From contig NZ_BMRC01000051.1 in the NCBI RefSeq assembly GCF_014648435.1, forward strand, positions 1 to 50,284: a DNA stretch of 50,284 bases, read 5' to 3'. This DNA comes from Nonomuraea spiralis (lineage in GTDB: Bacteria > Actinomycetota > Actinomycetes > Streptosporangiales > Streptosporangiaceae). Shown one piece after another: positions 22,044 through 31,075 of the stretch. The stretch's first letter is position 1. Every line of letters starts with the position of its first letter. The translations under genes and the position numbers were made by a program. Below the pieces are notes generated by a model. That model was not told the origin of the DNA and searched no databases. It saw nothing but the letters and a program-made list of their open reading frames with translations.

Positions 22044-24080
22044 TTGATCGTCACGTATCCGTTCAGTGCCGTCGTCGGGCTGGCGGACCTGAAGCTGGCT
22101 CTGGTGCTGAACGCGGTCTCGCCGCGGGTGGGCGGAGTGCTGGTACGCGGGGAGAAGGGCACCGCCAAGTCCACGATCGTGCGGGCGCTGGCGGCACAGT
22201 TGCCCACCGTCGAGGTGGTGCCCGGCTGCCGGTTCGCCTGCGATCCCGGCGCGCCTGACCCCGATTGCCCGGACGGCCCCCACGAGCCGGGCGCCGAAGG
22301 CGTCGCCCGTCCCGCCGTCCTGGTGGAGCTGCCGGTGGGCGCGTCGGAGGATCGCCTGGTCGGCTCGCTCGACGTGGAACGGGCGCTGACGGAGGGGGTG
22401 AAGGCGTTCGAGCCGGGGCTGCTGGCGGCGGCGCATCGCGGAGTGTTGTACGTGGACGAGGTGAACCTGCTGCACGACCACCTCGTCGACCTCCTGCTCG
22501 ACGCCGCCGCGCTGGGCACGTGCTACGTCGAGCGCGAGTCGATGTCGGTGCGGCACGCCGCCCGCTTCCTGCTGGTAGGGACGATGAACCCGGAGGAGGG
22601 GGAGTTGCGCCCGCAACTCCTCGACCGGTTCGGGCTGACGGTCGAGGTGAAGGCCTCCCGCGACCCCGGCGAACGCGCCGAGGTGGTGCGGCGCCGCCTC
22701 GCCTTCGACGCCGACGCCCCGGCGTTCGCGAGCCGATGGGCCGCCGAGGAGACGGCGCTGGCCCGGAGCATCGTCGCGGCCAGGGCGCGGGTCTCCGCGG
22801 TGCGGCTGCCTGACGCGCGGCTGCGACAGATCGCGACCGTCTGCGCGGAGTTCGAGGTGGACGGGCTGCGGGCGGACCTCGTCACGGCGAACGCCGCCAT
22901 GGCCCACGCCGCCTGGCAGGGCCGGGACACGGTGACCACCGAGGACGTGCGGGCCGCGGCCCGGCTGGCGCTGCCGCACCGCAGGCGGCGCGACCCGTTC
23001 GACGCGCCCGGCCTGGACGAGGAGCTGCTCGACGAGCTCCTGCGGCGCACCTCAGAGGACGAAGAGCCCGACGATCCGGGGCCGGGGAACGATGCCGGCC
23101 CCGACGGCACGCCGCCGGACGCTCAACCACCGGCCCGCCCCGAGGACGGCGATCCCGCGGGGGACGCCGCGTCGTCCGGGCGTCCGGGCGACCCGGCAGG
23201 GCCAGAACCGGGGCCGGCCGAGGGACCTGAAGCTGGGAGCGCACAGGCGGGAGCTCCGGCCGCGGAGACGGGGGCGGCAGGGCAGATCGCCGGGGTGAGC
23301 GCTCCGTACCGGGTGCCGCTGCTGGAGGTTCCGGGCCTGGGGGAAGGCGCCGTGGGCAGGCGGTCCCGGTCGCGGACCCGGCAGGGGCGGAGCATCGGCG
23401 CGCGACGTCCGTCCGGTCCGGTGCGCGACCTGCACGTCATGGCGACGGTGCTGGCCGCCGCGCCGCAGCAGAGGAGGCGCGGGCGCAGCGGGCCGGGGCT
23501 GGTGCTGCGCGGCGACGATCTGCGCGAGGCGGTGCGCGAGGGCAGGGAGGGCAACCTCGTGCTGTTCGTGGTGGACGCGAGCGGTTCGATGGCCGCCCGC
23601 AAGCGCATGACCGCGGTCAAGACCGCCGTCCTCAGCCTGTTGCTGGACGCCTACCAGCGGCGGGACAAGGTCGGACTGATCACCTTTCGGGGAGCGGGCG
23701 CCCAGGTGGCGTTGCCGCCCACGTCCTCGGTGGAGGCGGGCGCGGCACGGCTGCGGTCCCTGCCCACCGGCGGCCGAACGCCGCTGGCGGCCGGGCTGAC
23801 CCGCGCGGCGGAGGTGCTGCGGGTGGAGCGGCTGCGCGACCCGGCCCGGCGTCCGCTGCTGGTACTGGTGACCGACGGGCGGGCCACGGCGGGCGGCGAC
23901 GTGGACCGGGCCGCCGGACTGCTGTCCGGCACCGCGTCGGTGGTCGTGGACTGCGAGAACGGGCCGGTCAGGCTCGGCCTGGCCGTCCGGCTGGCGTCCC
24001 GGCTGCGTGCCCGTCTGGTTTCTCTCGACTCCATGGCCGACCTCGGGGCGGTCGTCCGTGACTACAGGAAGGCGATCTGA
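22044..24080 (+). CDS. Putative cobaltochelatase/Mg-chelatase-like ChlI-ChlD fusion
   Basis: 678 residues. Part one is an AAA+ ATPase of the ChlI type: YPFSAVVGLADLKLALVLNA, Walker A VRGEKGTAKSTIVRAL near residue 40, Walker B LYVDEVNLLHDHLVDLLLDA and sensor GTMNPEEGELRPQLLDRFGL. A Pro/Gly/Glu-rich linker (about residues 335-430) leads to a ChlD-type VWA domain with the MIDAS motif FVVDASGSMAARKRM near residue 510 and VLVTDGRATAGG. Together with CobN it should insert Co2+ into hydrogenobyrinate diamide, replacing CobS and CobT. TTG 22044 follows GGAAGG; ATG 22020 is the alternative and would overlap the phosphatase gene. Confidence 0.85.
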   Translation: MIVTYPFSAVVGLADLKLALVLNAVSPRVGGVLVRGEKGTAKSTIVRALAAQLPTVEVVPGCRFACDPGAPDPDCPDGPHEPGAEGVARPAVLVELPVGASEDRLVGSLDVERALTEGVKAFEPGLLAAAHRGVLYVDEVNLLHDHLVDLLLDAAALGTCYVERESMSVRHAARFLLVGTMNPEEGELRPQLLDRFGLTVEVKASRDPGERAEVVRRRLAFDADAPAFASRWAAEETALARSIVAARARVSAVRLPDARLRQIATVCAEFEVDGLRADLVTANAAMAHAAWQGRDTVTTEDVRAAARLALPHRRRRDPFDAPGLDEELLDELLRRTSEDEEPDDPGPGNDAGPDGTPPDAQPPARPEDGDPAGDAASSGRPGDPAGPEPGPAEGPEAGSAQAGAPAAETGAAGQIAGVSAPYRVPLLEVPGLGEGAVGRRSRSRTRQGRSIGARRPSGPVRDLHVMATVLAAAPQQRRRGRSGPGLVLRGDDLREAVREGREGNLVLFVVDASGSMAARKRMTAVKTAVLSLLLDAYQRRDKVGLITFRGAGAQVALPPTSSVEAGAARLRSLPTGGRTPLAAGLTRAAEVLRVERLRDPARRPLLVLVTDGRATAGGDVDRAAGLLSGTASVVVDCENGPVRLGLAVRLASRLRARLVSLDSMADLGAVVRDYRKAI

Positions 24081-24082
24081 TC

Positions 24083-24685
24083 ATGCCGCAGGGAAAGCCG
24101 GCCGTCGTGCCGGACGACGGCCTCACCACACGCCAGCGGCGCACCCGTCCGCTGCTGATGGTTCACACCGGCCCTGGCAAGGGCAAGTCCACGGCTGCGT
24201 TCGGGATGGCGTTGCGAGCCTGGAACCAGGGCTGGCCGGTCGGGGTGTTCCAGTTCGTGAAGTCGGCCAAGTGGCGCATCGGCGAGGAGCGGGCGCTCCA
24301 GGTGCTCGGTGAGAGCGGCGAGGGCGGCGCGGTGACCTGGCACAAGATGGGCGAGGGCTGGTCGTGGATCCAGCGGCCAGGCACCGAGGAGGACCACGCG
24401 GCCGACGCCCGCGAGGGCTGGGAGCAGATCAAGCGCGACCTGGCCGCCGAGACGTACCGGTTCTACGTTCTGGACGAGTTCACCTACCCCCTGAAGTGGG
24501 GCTGGCTGGACCTGGACGACGTGCTGACGGCGCTGACGTCCCGGCCGGGGAACCAGCACGTCGTGATCACCGGCCGGGACGCGCCCGAGCGGCTGATCGA
24601 GGCCGCCGACCTGGTTACCGAGATGAGCAAGGTGCGCCATCCCATGGACGCCGGGCAGAAGGGACAGAAGGGCATCGAGTGGTAG
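24083..24685 (+). CDS. cobO: Cob(I)yrinic acid a,c-diamide adenosyltransferase
   Basis: 200 residues, the usual CobO/BtuR length. The P-loop MVHTGPGKGKSTAAFGMALR (around residue 27), VFQFVKSAKWRIGEE and the LDEFTYPLKWGWLDLDDVL and VVITGRDAPERLIEAADLVT blocks are family hallmarks. It transfers the 5'-deoxyadenosyl group of ATP to Co(I) corrinoids. It begins two bases after the chelatase gene and overlaps cobB by 7 bases. Confidence 0.93.
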   Translation: MPQGKPAVVPDDGLTTRQRRTRPLLMVHTGPGKGKSTAAFGMALRAWNQGWPVGVFQFVKSAKWRIGEERALQVLGESGEGGAVTWHKMGEGWSWIQRPGTEEDHAADAREGWEQIKRDLAAETYRFYVLDEFTYPLKWGWLDLDDVLTALTSRPGNQHVVITGRDAPERLIEAADLVTEMSKVRHPMDAGQKGQKGIEW

Positions 24686-26010
24686 TTCCCCGGCTCGTCG
24701 TCGCGGCTCCGTCGTCGGGCAGCGGCAAGACGACGGTGGCCACGGGGCTCATGGCGGCGCTGCGGGCGCGCGGGCTGCGGGTGTCGCCCCACAAGGTGGG
24801 GCCCGACTACATCGACCCGGGCTACCACGCGCTGGCGAGCGGGCGTCCCGGCCGGAACCTGGATCCCTGGCTCGTCGGCGAGGAACTGGTCGCTCCGCTG
24901 TTCCTGCACGGCGCGGCCGGGTGCGACGTGGCGGTGGTCGAGGGCGTGATGGGCCTGTTCGACGGCAGGGGGGACACCGGCTTCGCCTCGACCGCGCACG
25001 TCGCGACGCTGCTGGACGCGCCGGTGGTGCTGGTCGTGGACGCGGCCAGGCAGAGCAGATCGGTGGCGGCGGTGGTGCACGGGTTCGCCACCTTCGACCC
25101 GGACGTGCGGGTGGGCGGGGTGGTGCTCAACCGGGTGGGCTCCGATCGGCACGAGGAGCTGTGCCGGTCCGCGCTGGCGGCGGCGGGCGTCCCTGTGCTG
25201 GGGGCGATCCGCCGCGACGACGCCGTGGCCACGCCCTCCCGGCATCTGGGGCTGGTACCCGCCGCCGAGCGCCGGGCCGAGGCGGTCGCCGCCGTGGACC
25301 GGCTGGCCGCGCTGGTGGCGCGTTCGTGCGACCTGGACGCGTTGTTGCGGCTGGCGTGCTCTGCTCCTCCGCTGGGCGGCCCCTCTTGGGCGCCGCCGAC
25401 GCTCCGCGCGACGAGCGACCGGCCGGTGGTGGCCGTGGCCGGTGGGGCGGCGTTCACCTTCGGCTACGCCGAGCAGGTCGAGCTGCTGCGGGCGGCGGGC
25501 GCGGAGGTGGCCGTCTTCGACCCGCTGCGCGACACGCGGCTGCCGGACGGGACCGGCGCGATCGTGATCGGCGGCGGCTTCCCGGAGATGTACGCCGCCG
25601 AACTGGCCGCCAACGAGCCCTTGCGCGAGCAGGTCGCCGCCTTCCCCGGCCCGATCGCCGCCGAGTGCGCGGGACTGCTGTACCTGTGCGACGAGCTGGA
25701 CGGGCAGCGCATGTGCGGGCGTGTCCCCGGGCGGGCGCGGATGACGTCCCGGCTGACGCTCGGCTACCGGGACGCCGTCGCGCTGCGGCGCTCGCCGCTC
25801 ACCAGGACGGGCGAGCGGCTGCGCGGGCACGAGTTCCACCGCACCGCCGTCGAGTACGCCGCCCCGCCCCTGCTGAGCTGGGACGGCGGCCACGACGGGT
25901 ACGGCGACCCCGGCGTGACCGCGTCCTACCTGCACCTGCACTGGGCGGGTGCGCCGCACCTGGCTCAGCGGCTGGTGTCGTCCTCCAGGTCGCCCTCGGT
26001 CTTGAGGTAG
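24679..26010 (+). CDS. cobB: Cobyrinate/hydrogenobyrinate a,c-diamide synthase
   Basis: 443 residues. ATP-binding domain: LVVAAPSSGSGKTTVATGLM, HKVGPDYIDPGYHALASGRP, and VVEGVMGLFDGRGDTGFAST. C-terminal glutamine amidotransferase domain: IVIGGGFPEMYAAELAANEP, with the nucleophile Cys in AAECAGLLYL (near residue 330) and a His in RGHEFHRTAVEY. It amidates carboxylates a and c. In the aerobic pathway this comes before cobalt insertion by CobN. GTG 24679 has AAGGG six bases upstream. The last 46 bases overlap the 3' end of the convergent cobN gene. Confidence 0.92.
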   Translation: MVVPRLVVAAPSSGSGKTTVATGLMAALRARGLRVSPHKVGPDYIDPGYHALASGRPGRNLDPWLVGEELVAPLFLHGAAGCDVAVVEGVMGLFDGRGDTGFASTAHVATLLDAPVVLVVDAARQSRSVAAVVHGFATFDPDVRVGGVVLNRVGSDRHEELCRSALAAAGVPVLGAIRRDDAVATPSRHLGLVPAAERRAEAVAAVDRLAALVARSCDLDALLRLACSAPPLGGPSWAPPTLRATSDRPVVAVAGGAAFTFGYAEQVELLRAAGAEVAVFDPLRDTRLPDGTGAIVIGGGFPEMYAAELAANEPLREQVAAFPGPIAAECAGLLYLCDELDGQRMCGRVPGRARMTSRLTLGYRDAVALRRSPLTRTGERLRGHEFHRTAVEYAAPPLLSWDGGHDGYGDPGVTASYLHLHWAGAPHLAQRLVSSSRSPSVLR

Positions 26011-29000
26011 ACCTCCCGCAGGTCGCGCAGGACCTCCGGGTCGGGGTGCTGCCACATGCCGCGCTCGGCGGCCTCAAGGAGGCGTTCGGCGATGCCGTGC
26101 AGCGCCCAGGGGTTCGAGCGGGCCATGAACTCCTGGTTCTCGGGGTCGAGCACGTAGGTCTCGGTGAGTTTGTCGTACATCCAGTCGGCGACCACGCCGG
26201 TCGTGGCGTCGTAGCCGAACAGGTAGTCGACGGTGGCGGCCAGCTCGAAGGCGCCCTTGTAGCCGTGGCGGCGCATGGCGGCCAGCCAGCGCGGGTTGAC
26301 CACCCTGGCGCGGAAGATCCGCGAGGTCTCCTCCGACAGGGTGCGGGTGCGGACGGCGTCGGGGCGGGTGCTGTCGCCGATGTAGGCGGCCGGGGCCCTG
26401 CCGGTGAGCGCCCGCACGGTGGCGATCATGCCGCCGTGGTACTGGAAGTAGTCGTCGGAGTCGGCGATGTCGTGCTCGCGGGTGTCGACGTTCTTGGCGG
26501 CGACGGCGATGCGGCGGTAGGCGTCCTCCATCTGGGGGCGGGCGGCGACGCCGTCGAGGCCGCGGCCGTAGGCGTAGCCGCCCCACACGGCGTACACCTC
26601 GGCCAGGTCGGCGTCGTCGCGCCAGTTGCGGCTGTCGATCAACGGCAGCAGCCCGGCCCCGTACGCGCCGGGCGCGGAGCCGAAGACGCGCATCGTGGCC
26701 AGGCGCTCGTCGCCGCCCGTCGCGGCCACATGGGCGCGGACGTAGTTGTCCTCGGCCGGCTCATCCAGCGACGCGACCAGCCGTACGGCGTCGTCGAGCA
26801 TGGCCACCACGTGCGGGAAGGCGTCGCGGAAGAAGCCGCTGATGCGGACCGTCACGTCGATGCGCGGACGGCCCAGCTCGGCGAGCGGGACCGGCTCCAG
26901 GCGGGTGACGCGACGCGAGGCCTCGTCCCATTCGGGGCGGACGCCGAGCAGGGCCAGCACCTCGGCGACGTCGTCGCCCGCCGTGCGCATGGCGCTGGTC
27001 CCCCACACCGACAGCCCGACCGAGCGCGGCCACTCGCCGGTGTCGGCGCGGTAGCGCTCCAGCAGCGACTCCGCCATGGCCTGGCCGGTCTCCCAGGCCA
27101 GGCGGCTGGGCACCGCCCGGGGATCCACGGAGTAGAAGTTGCGGCCGGTGGGCAGCACATTGACCAGGCCGCGCAGCGGCGAACCGCTGGGTCCGGCGGG
27201 GACGTAGCCGCCGTCCAGGGCGTGCAGGACGTGGTCGAGCTCGTCGGTGGTGCGGGCCAGGCGCGGCACCATCTCGGTGGCGGCGAAGGCCAGCACGCGC
27301 GCCACGAGCTCCACCCGTTCCCCGGACGCGTGGCCCGACATGGCAGGAGCGACACCGGGCGCCCCGCCCGACGCGGCAGGAGCGACAGCGGGCGCGACGC
27401 CCAGTGCCGCGCGGGCGACGGTGGGGGCCGCCTCCGGGGCCCAGGAGTGCTCCTCCATGGCCTCGACCAGGGCGCGGGCGGTCGATTCCGCGCGGTCCAC
27501 TTCGCCCAGCCCCGCCGTCCCGTCCTCGGACAGGCCCAGTGCCTCACGCAGGCCGGGCAGCGTCTCCTGACCGGCCCACATCTGCCGGGCGCGCAGCATG
27601 GCCAGCACCAGGTCCACCCGCACCTGGCCGGTGGGCGCCTGGCCGAGGACGTGCAGGCCGTCGCGGATCTGCGCGTCCTTCACCTCGCACAACCAGCCGT
27701 CCACGTGCAGGATGAGGTCGTCGAACTCGCTGTCGTGCGGCCGGTCGGCCAGCCCGAGGTCGTGGTCGAGCCGGGCGGCCTGGATCAGCGTCCAGATCTG
27801 CGCCCGGATCGCGGGCAGCTTGGCGGGGTCCATGGCGGCGATCGTGGCGTGCTCGTCCAGGAGCTGCTCCAGCCGGGCGATGTCGCCGTAGGTGTCGGCG
27901 CGGGCCATCGGCGGCACCAGGTGGTCCACCAGCACGGCGTGCGCCCGCCGCTTGGCCTGCGTGCCCTCTCCTGGATCGTTCACCAGGAACGGGTAGATCA
28001 GCGGCAGGTCGCCGATGGCCGCGTCGGTGCCGCACGCGGCCGACATCCCCGCCGACTTGCCGGGCAGCCACTCCAGGTTGCCGTGCTTGCCGACGTGCAC
28101 CATCGCGTGCGCGCCGAACTCGGCCGACAGCCAGTGGTAGGCGGCCAGGTAGTGGTGGCTGGGCGGCAGGTCGGGGTCGTGGTAGATGGCGATCGGGTTC
28201 TCCCCGAAGCCGCGCGGCGGCTGCACCATCACCACCAGGTTCCCGGCCCGCAGCGCGGCCAGCACGATGTCGGTCCCGCTGTCGCCCTCGTGCACGAACA
28301 ACTCTCCGGGCGGCGGTCCCCAGTGCCGTTCCATCTCCTCCCGCAGCTGCGCGGGCAGCGTCCGGTACCACTGCTCGTAGGAGGCGGCGGAGATGCGGAC
28401 CGGGTTGCCCGCCAGGTGCTCCTCGGTCAGCCAGTCCTGGTCCTGGCCGCCGGCGGCGATCAGCGCGTGGATGAGCGCGTCGCCGTCCTGCTCGGCCACG
28501 CCGGGGAAGCCGTCGCCCAGGTCGTAACCTGCCTCGGCGAGCCTGGCCAGCAGCCGGACGGTGCTCGCGGGGGTGTCCAGCCCGACCGCGTTGCCGACGC
28601 GGGAGTGCTTGGTCGGGTACGCCGACAACATCACCACCAGCCGCCGCTCGGCGGGAGGAGTGTGCCGCAGCAGGCCATGGCGCACCGCGATGCCCGCCAC
28701 CCGGGCGGCCCGCTCGGGGTCGGCGACGTAGACGGTCAGCCCGTCGGGGTCGATCTCCTTGAACGAGAACGGCACCGTGATGATCCGCCCGTCGAACTCC
28801 GGGATCGCCACCTGGGAGGCGGCGTCCAGCGGCGACAGCCCGTCGTCGTTCTCCTCCCATGCCTGCCGGGTGGTGGTCAGGCAGAGTCCTTGCAGGATCG
28901 GCACGTCGAGCTCGGCCAGCGCGCCGACGTCCCATGCCCCGTCGTCGCCGCCCGCTCCCGCGGTGGCCGGACGGGAGCCACCCGCCGCCAGCACCGTGAC

Positions 29001-29642
29001 GACCAGGGCGTCCGCCGTACGCAGCGTGTCGAGCAGCTCCGGCTCGGCCGCGCGCAGGGACGAGCAGAAGACCGGCAGCGCCTGCCCGCCCGCGTCCTCG
29101 ACGGCGTCGCACAACGCTTCGACGAACGCGGTGTTGCCCGCCATGTGGTGCGCCCGGTAGTACAGCACCCCCACCACGGGACCGCCGGTGGTCCTGGCCG
29201 GGCGGTCCAGCCTTCCCCAGGTGGGAGCCGGGGCGGGCGGCTCGAACCCGTGCCCGGTCAGCAGGACGGTGTCGGACAGGAACGCGTGCAGCTGGGCCAG
29301 GTTGGCCGGGCCGCCATGGGCCAGGTAGGCGTGCGCCTCGGCGCACACCCCGCCGCTGACCGTGGACAGCTCCATCAGCTCGGCGTCGGGAGCCTGCTCC
29401 CCGCCCAGCACCACCACCGGGCGCGGCCCGGCCAGCAGCGCGTCGAGCCCTTCCTCCCAGGCCCGCCGCCCGCCCAGCAGACGCACCACGACGAGGTCGG
29501 TCCCCTCCGTCAGGCCGGGGACGTCATCGGCGGTCAGCCGGGCGGGATTGCCCAGACGGTAGCCCGCGCCGCAGGCGCGAGCGCTGAGCAGGTCGGTGTC
29601 GGAGGTGGAGAGCAGCAGAACGGTACGGCTGTCGCCAGGCAC
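25965..29642 (-). CDS. cobN: Cobaltochelatase large subunit CobN
   Basis: 1225 residues, full family length. Landmarks from N- to C-terminus: TVLLLSTSDTDLLSARA, VVGVLYYRAHHMAGNTAFVE, VMLSAYPTKHSRVGNAVGLD, VHVGKHGNLEWLPGKSAGMS, PTGRNFYSVDPRAVPSRLAW, LGVRPEWDEASRRVTRLEPV and GYKGAFELAATVDYLFGYDA. CobN holds the corrin substrate and Co2+; ATP hydrolysis comes from the ChlI/ChlD-type subunit encoded at 22044. A short repetitive insert rich in Ala/Pro/Gly (GVAPAVAPAASGGAPGVAPA) is present around residue 750. GTG 29642 has GGAGG about eight bases upstream; the whole gene is preceded by its own B12 riboswitch. Confidence 0.93.
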   Translation of the reverse strand: MPGDSRTVLLLSTSDTDLLSARACGAGYRLGNPARLTADDVPGLTEGTDLVVVRLLGGRRAWEEGLDALLAGPRPVVVLGGEQAPDAELMELSTVSGGVCAEAHAYLAHGGPANLAQLHAFLSDTVLLTGHGFEPPAPAPTWGRLDRPARTTGGPVVGVLYYRAHHMAGNTAFVEALCDAVEDAGGQALPVFCSSLRAAEPELLDTLRTADALVVTVLAAGGSRPATAGAGGDDGAWDVGALAELDVPILQGLCLTTTRQAWEENDDGLSPLDAASQVAIPEFDGRIITVPFSFKEIDPDGLTVYVADPERAARVAGIAVRHGLLRHTPPAERRLVVMLSAYPTKHSRVGNAVGLDTPASTVRLLARLAEAGYDLGDGFPGVAEQDGDALIHALIAAGGQDQDWLTEEHLAGNPVRISAASYEQWYRTLPAQLREEMERHWGPPPGELFVHEGDSGTDIVLAALRAGNLVVMVQPPRGFGENPIAIYHDPDLPPSHHYLAAYHWLSAEFGAHAMVHVGKHGNLEWLPGKSAGMSAACGTDAAIGDLPLIYPFLVNDPGEGTQAKRRAHAVLVDHLVPPMARADTYGDIARLEQLLDEHATIAAMDPAKLPAIRAQIWTLIQAARLDHDLGLADRPHDSEFDDLILHVDGWLCEVKDAQIRDGLHVLGQAPTGQVRVDLVLAMLRARQMWAGQETLPGLREALGLSEDGTAGLGEVDRAESTARALVEAMEEHSWAPEAAPTVARAALGVAPAVAPAASGGAPGVAPAMSGHASGERVELVARVLAFAATEMVPRLARTTDELDHVLHALDGGYVPAGPSGSPLRGLVNVLPTGRNFYSVDPRAVPSRLAWETGQAMAESLLERYRADTGEWPRSVGLSVWGTSAMRTAGDDVAEVLALLGVRPEWDEASRRVTRLEPVPLAELGRPRIDVTVRISGFFRDAFPHVVAMLDDAVRLVASLDEPAEDNYVRAHVAATGGDERLATMRVFGSAPGAYGAGLLPLIDSRNWRDDADLAEVYAVWGGYAYGRGLDGVAARPQMEDAYRRIAVAAKNVDTREHDIADSDDYFQYHGGMIATVRALTGRAPAAYIGDSTRPDAVRTRTLSEETSRIFRARVVNPRWLAAMRRHGYKGAFELAATVDYLFGYDATTGVVADWMYDKLTETYVLDPENQEFMARSNPWALHGIAERLLEAAERGMWQHPDPEVLRDLREVYLKTEGDLEDDTSR

Positions 29643-29687
29643 GGCACATTCCTCCCTCGGGGTCCTCGCCCCGGTCGCAGGTGACGC

Positions 29688-29835
29688 GACGGCAGGAGTC
29701 TCCTGGCTCCCGGATCGACGCTCACCCCGGCCTTCCCACCCGTCTCCGGGCAGTGGCCTCGTGGTGGGGTTCGCTCCCCGGTCACAGTGGCGGGACCGCG
29801 CCGGATTCACACCGGCTTCCTCCCATTGCCATCGC
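29688..29835 (-). promoter_or_regulatory. Cobalamin (B12) riboswitch upstream of cobN
   Basis: On the minus strand the aptamer core reads GGGAGGAAGCCGGTGTGAAT, then CCGGCGCGGTCCCGCCACTG at 29823-29785, and the B12 box GGAGCCAGGAGACTCC appears at about 29711-29696. This is close to the consensus. Between the aptamer and the cobN start, GGGG-CGAGGA-CCCC can form a hairpin next to the GGGAGG ribosome site, which suggests translational control. The divergent gene cobG begins 58 bases beyond the far end, so both promoters lie in or next to this stretch. Confidence 0.93.
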
Positions 29836-29893
29836 CTACGCCGAAGCTTACGGCAGGAGCGACCCGTCCCAGAAGTGGCGTTACGATCCCTTC

Positions 29894-31075
29894 GTGCCTG
29901 TAGGTGACTCTTCCGGACGTACGCGTCCTGATGCCTGCCCGGGGGCGCTCCAGGTGCACGAGGCCGCCGACGGCCCGCTCGCCCGCGTGCGCCTGCCCGG
30001 CGGTGCGGTGTCCGCCGCGCAGCTCGGCGTGCTCGCCATGTGCGCGGCCGAGCTGGGCTCGGGCGTGATCGAGCTGACGTCGCGGGCGAACGTCCAGGTG
30101 CGGGGGCTGCGCTCGCCGGAGGTCTTCGCCGGGCGGATCGCGGCGGCCGGGCTGCTGCCGTCGCCCGCGCACGAGCGGGTGCGCAACATCCTGGCCTCGC
30201 CGCTGGGCGGGCGCGGTCCCGACGGGCTGCTGGACGTGCTGGCGATGGCGGACGCCCTGGACCGGGCGCTGTGCGCGCGGCCCCGGCTGTCCGCCCTGCC
30301 GGGACGGTTCCTGTTCGCCCTGGACGACGGCACGCGGGACGTCGCCGGACTCGGTGCGGACGTCACCTACCTGGCGACCGGACGGCTGCTGCTCGCCGGC
30401 ACCGACACCGGGCTGACCGTCGTCCCGGACGCGGCCGTCCCGCTCATGATCGACGCAGCCGAGGCGTTCCTGGACGAGCTGCCCGCCGATGGCCCCCGCG
30501 TCTGGCGCATCCGCGAGCTGCCCGACGGTCCCGCCAGAATCGCCACCCGCCTGCGCGACGACCCGTCCGGGATCATGACCCGCCTGCGCGACGGCGAACC
30601 GGGCAGGACGGACACCCTGCCCGCCGCGCGCCGCCCGTCCGCGGGCAGGATCGCGCAGCGGGACGGCCGCGTGGCGATCGAGGCCCTCGTGCCGCTCGGC
30701 CGGCTGACGTCCGCCCAGGCCGGGGCCCTCGCGGACACCGGACGGCCGGTGCGTCTGACACCCTGGCGAACCGTCGTCCTGCCCGATCTCTCCCCCCGCG
30801 AGGCGGACCGGGCCGAGCAGACGCTCGCCGCCATCGGGCTCCCCACCGACCCGGACTCCCCTTGGGCCGGGGTCACCGCCTGCACCGGCCGCCCCGGCTG
30901 CGCGAAGGCACTCGCCGACGTGCGGGCGGACGCCCGGCGCTGGGTACGAGGCAGCGCTCACGCCCCCGCCACGCCCGTCCACTGGGCCGGTTGCGAGCGG
31001 CGCTGCGGCCTGCCACGCGGCCCGGTCCTCCAGATGATCGCGACCACCAACGGATATGAGGAACGCCAGGAGTGA
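29894..31075 (+). CDS. cobG: Precorrin-3B synthase (CobG-type monooxygenase)
   Basis: 393 residues of the nitrite/sulfite-reductase-like family. The duplicated ferredoxin-like start DACPGALQVHEAADGPLARV and ELTSRANVQVRGL, and the iron-sulfur cysteines in TACTGRPGCAKALAD and HWAGCERRCGLP (CxxxxxC and CxxxC), are typical. It uses O2 to make precorrin-3B with a ring-A lactone and so marks the aerobic pathway. GTG 29894 is the best start, although no strong ribosome site is evident. It is divergent from cobN; the stop overlaps the cobH start as GTGA. Confidence 0.88.
   Translation: MPVGDSSGRTRPDACPGALQVHEAADGPLARVRLPGGAVSAAQLGVLAMCAAELGSGVIELTSRANVQVRGLRSPEVFAGRIAAAGLLPSPAHERVRNILASPLGGRGPDGLLDVLAMADALDRALCARPRLSALPGRFLFALDDGTRDVAGLGADVTYLATGRLLLAGTDTGLTVVPDAAVPLMIDAAEAFLDELPADGPRVWRIRELPDGPARIATRLRDDPSGIMTRLRDGEPGRTDTLPAARRPSAGRIAQRDGRVAIEALVPLGRLTSAQAGALADTGRPVRLTPWRTVVLPDLSPREADRAEQTLAAIGLPTDPDSPWAGVTACTGRPGCAKALADVRADARRWVRGSAHAPATPVHWAGCERRCGLPRGPVLQMIATTNGYEERQE

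Noticed and set aside
24921..29684. A 1587-codon open frame on the plus strand, antisense to cobN
   Set aside because: It is a codon-bias shadow in high-GC DNA: very rich in Arg, Gly, Val and His, with no domains, while the opposite strand encodes a complete CobN.
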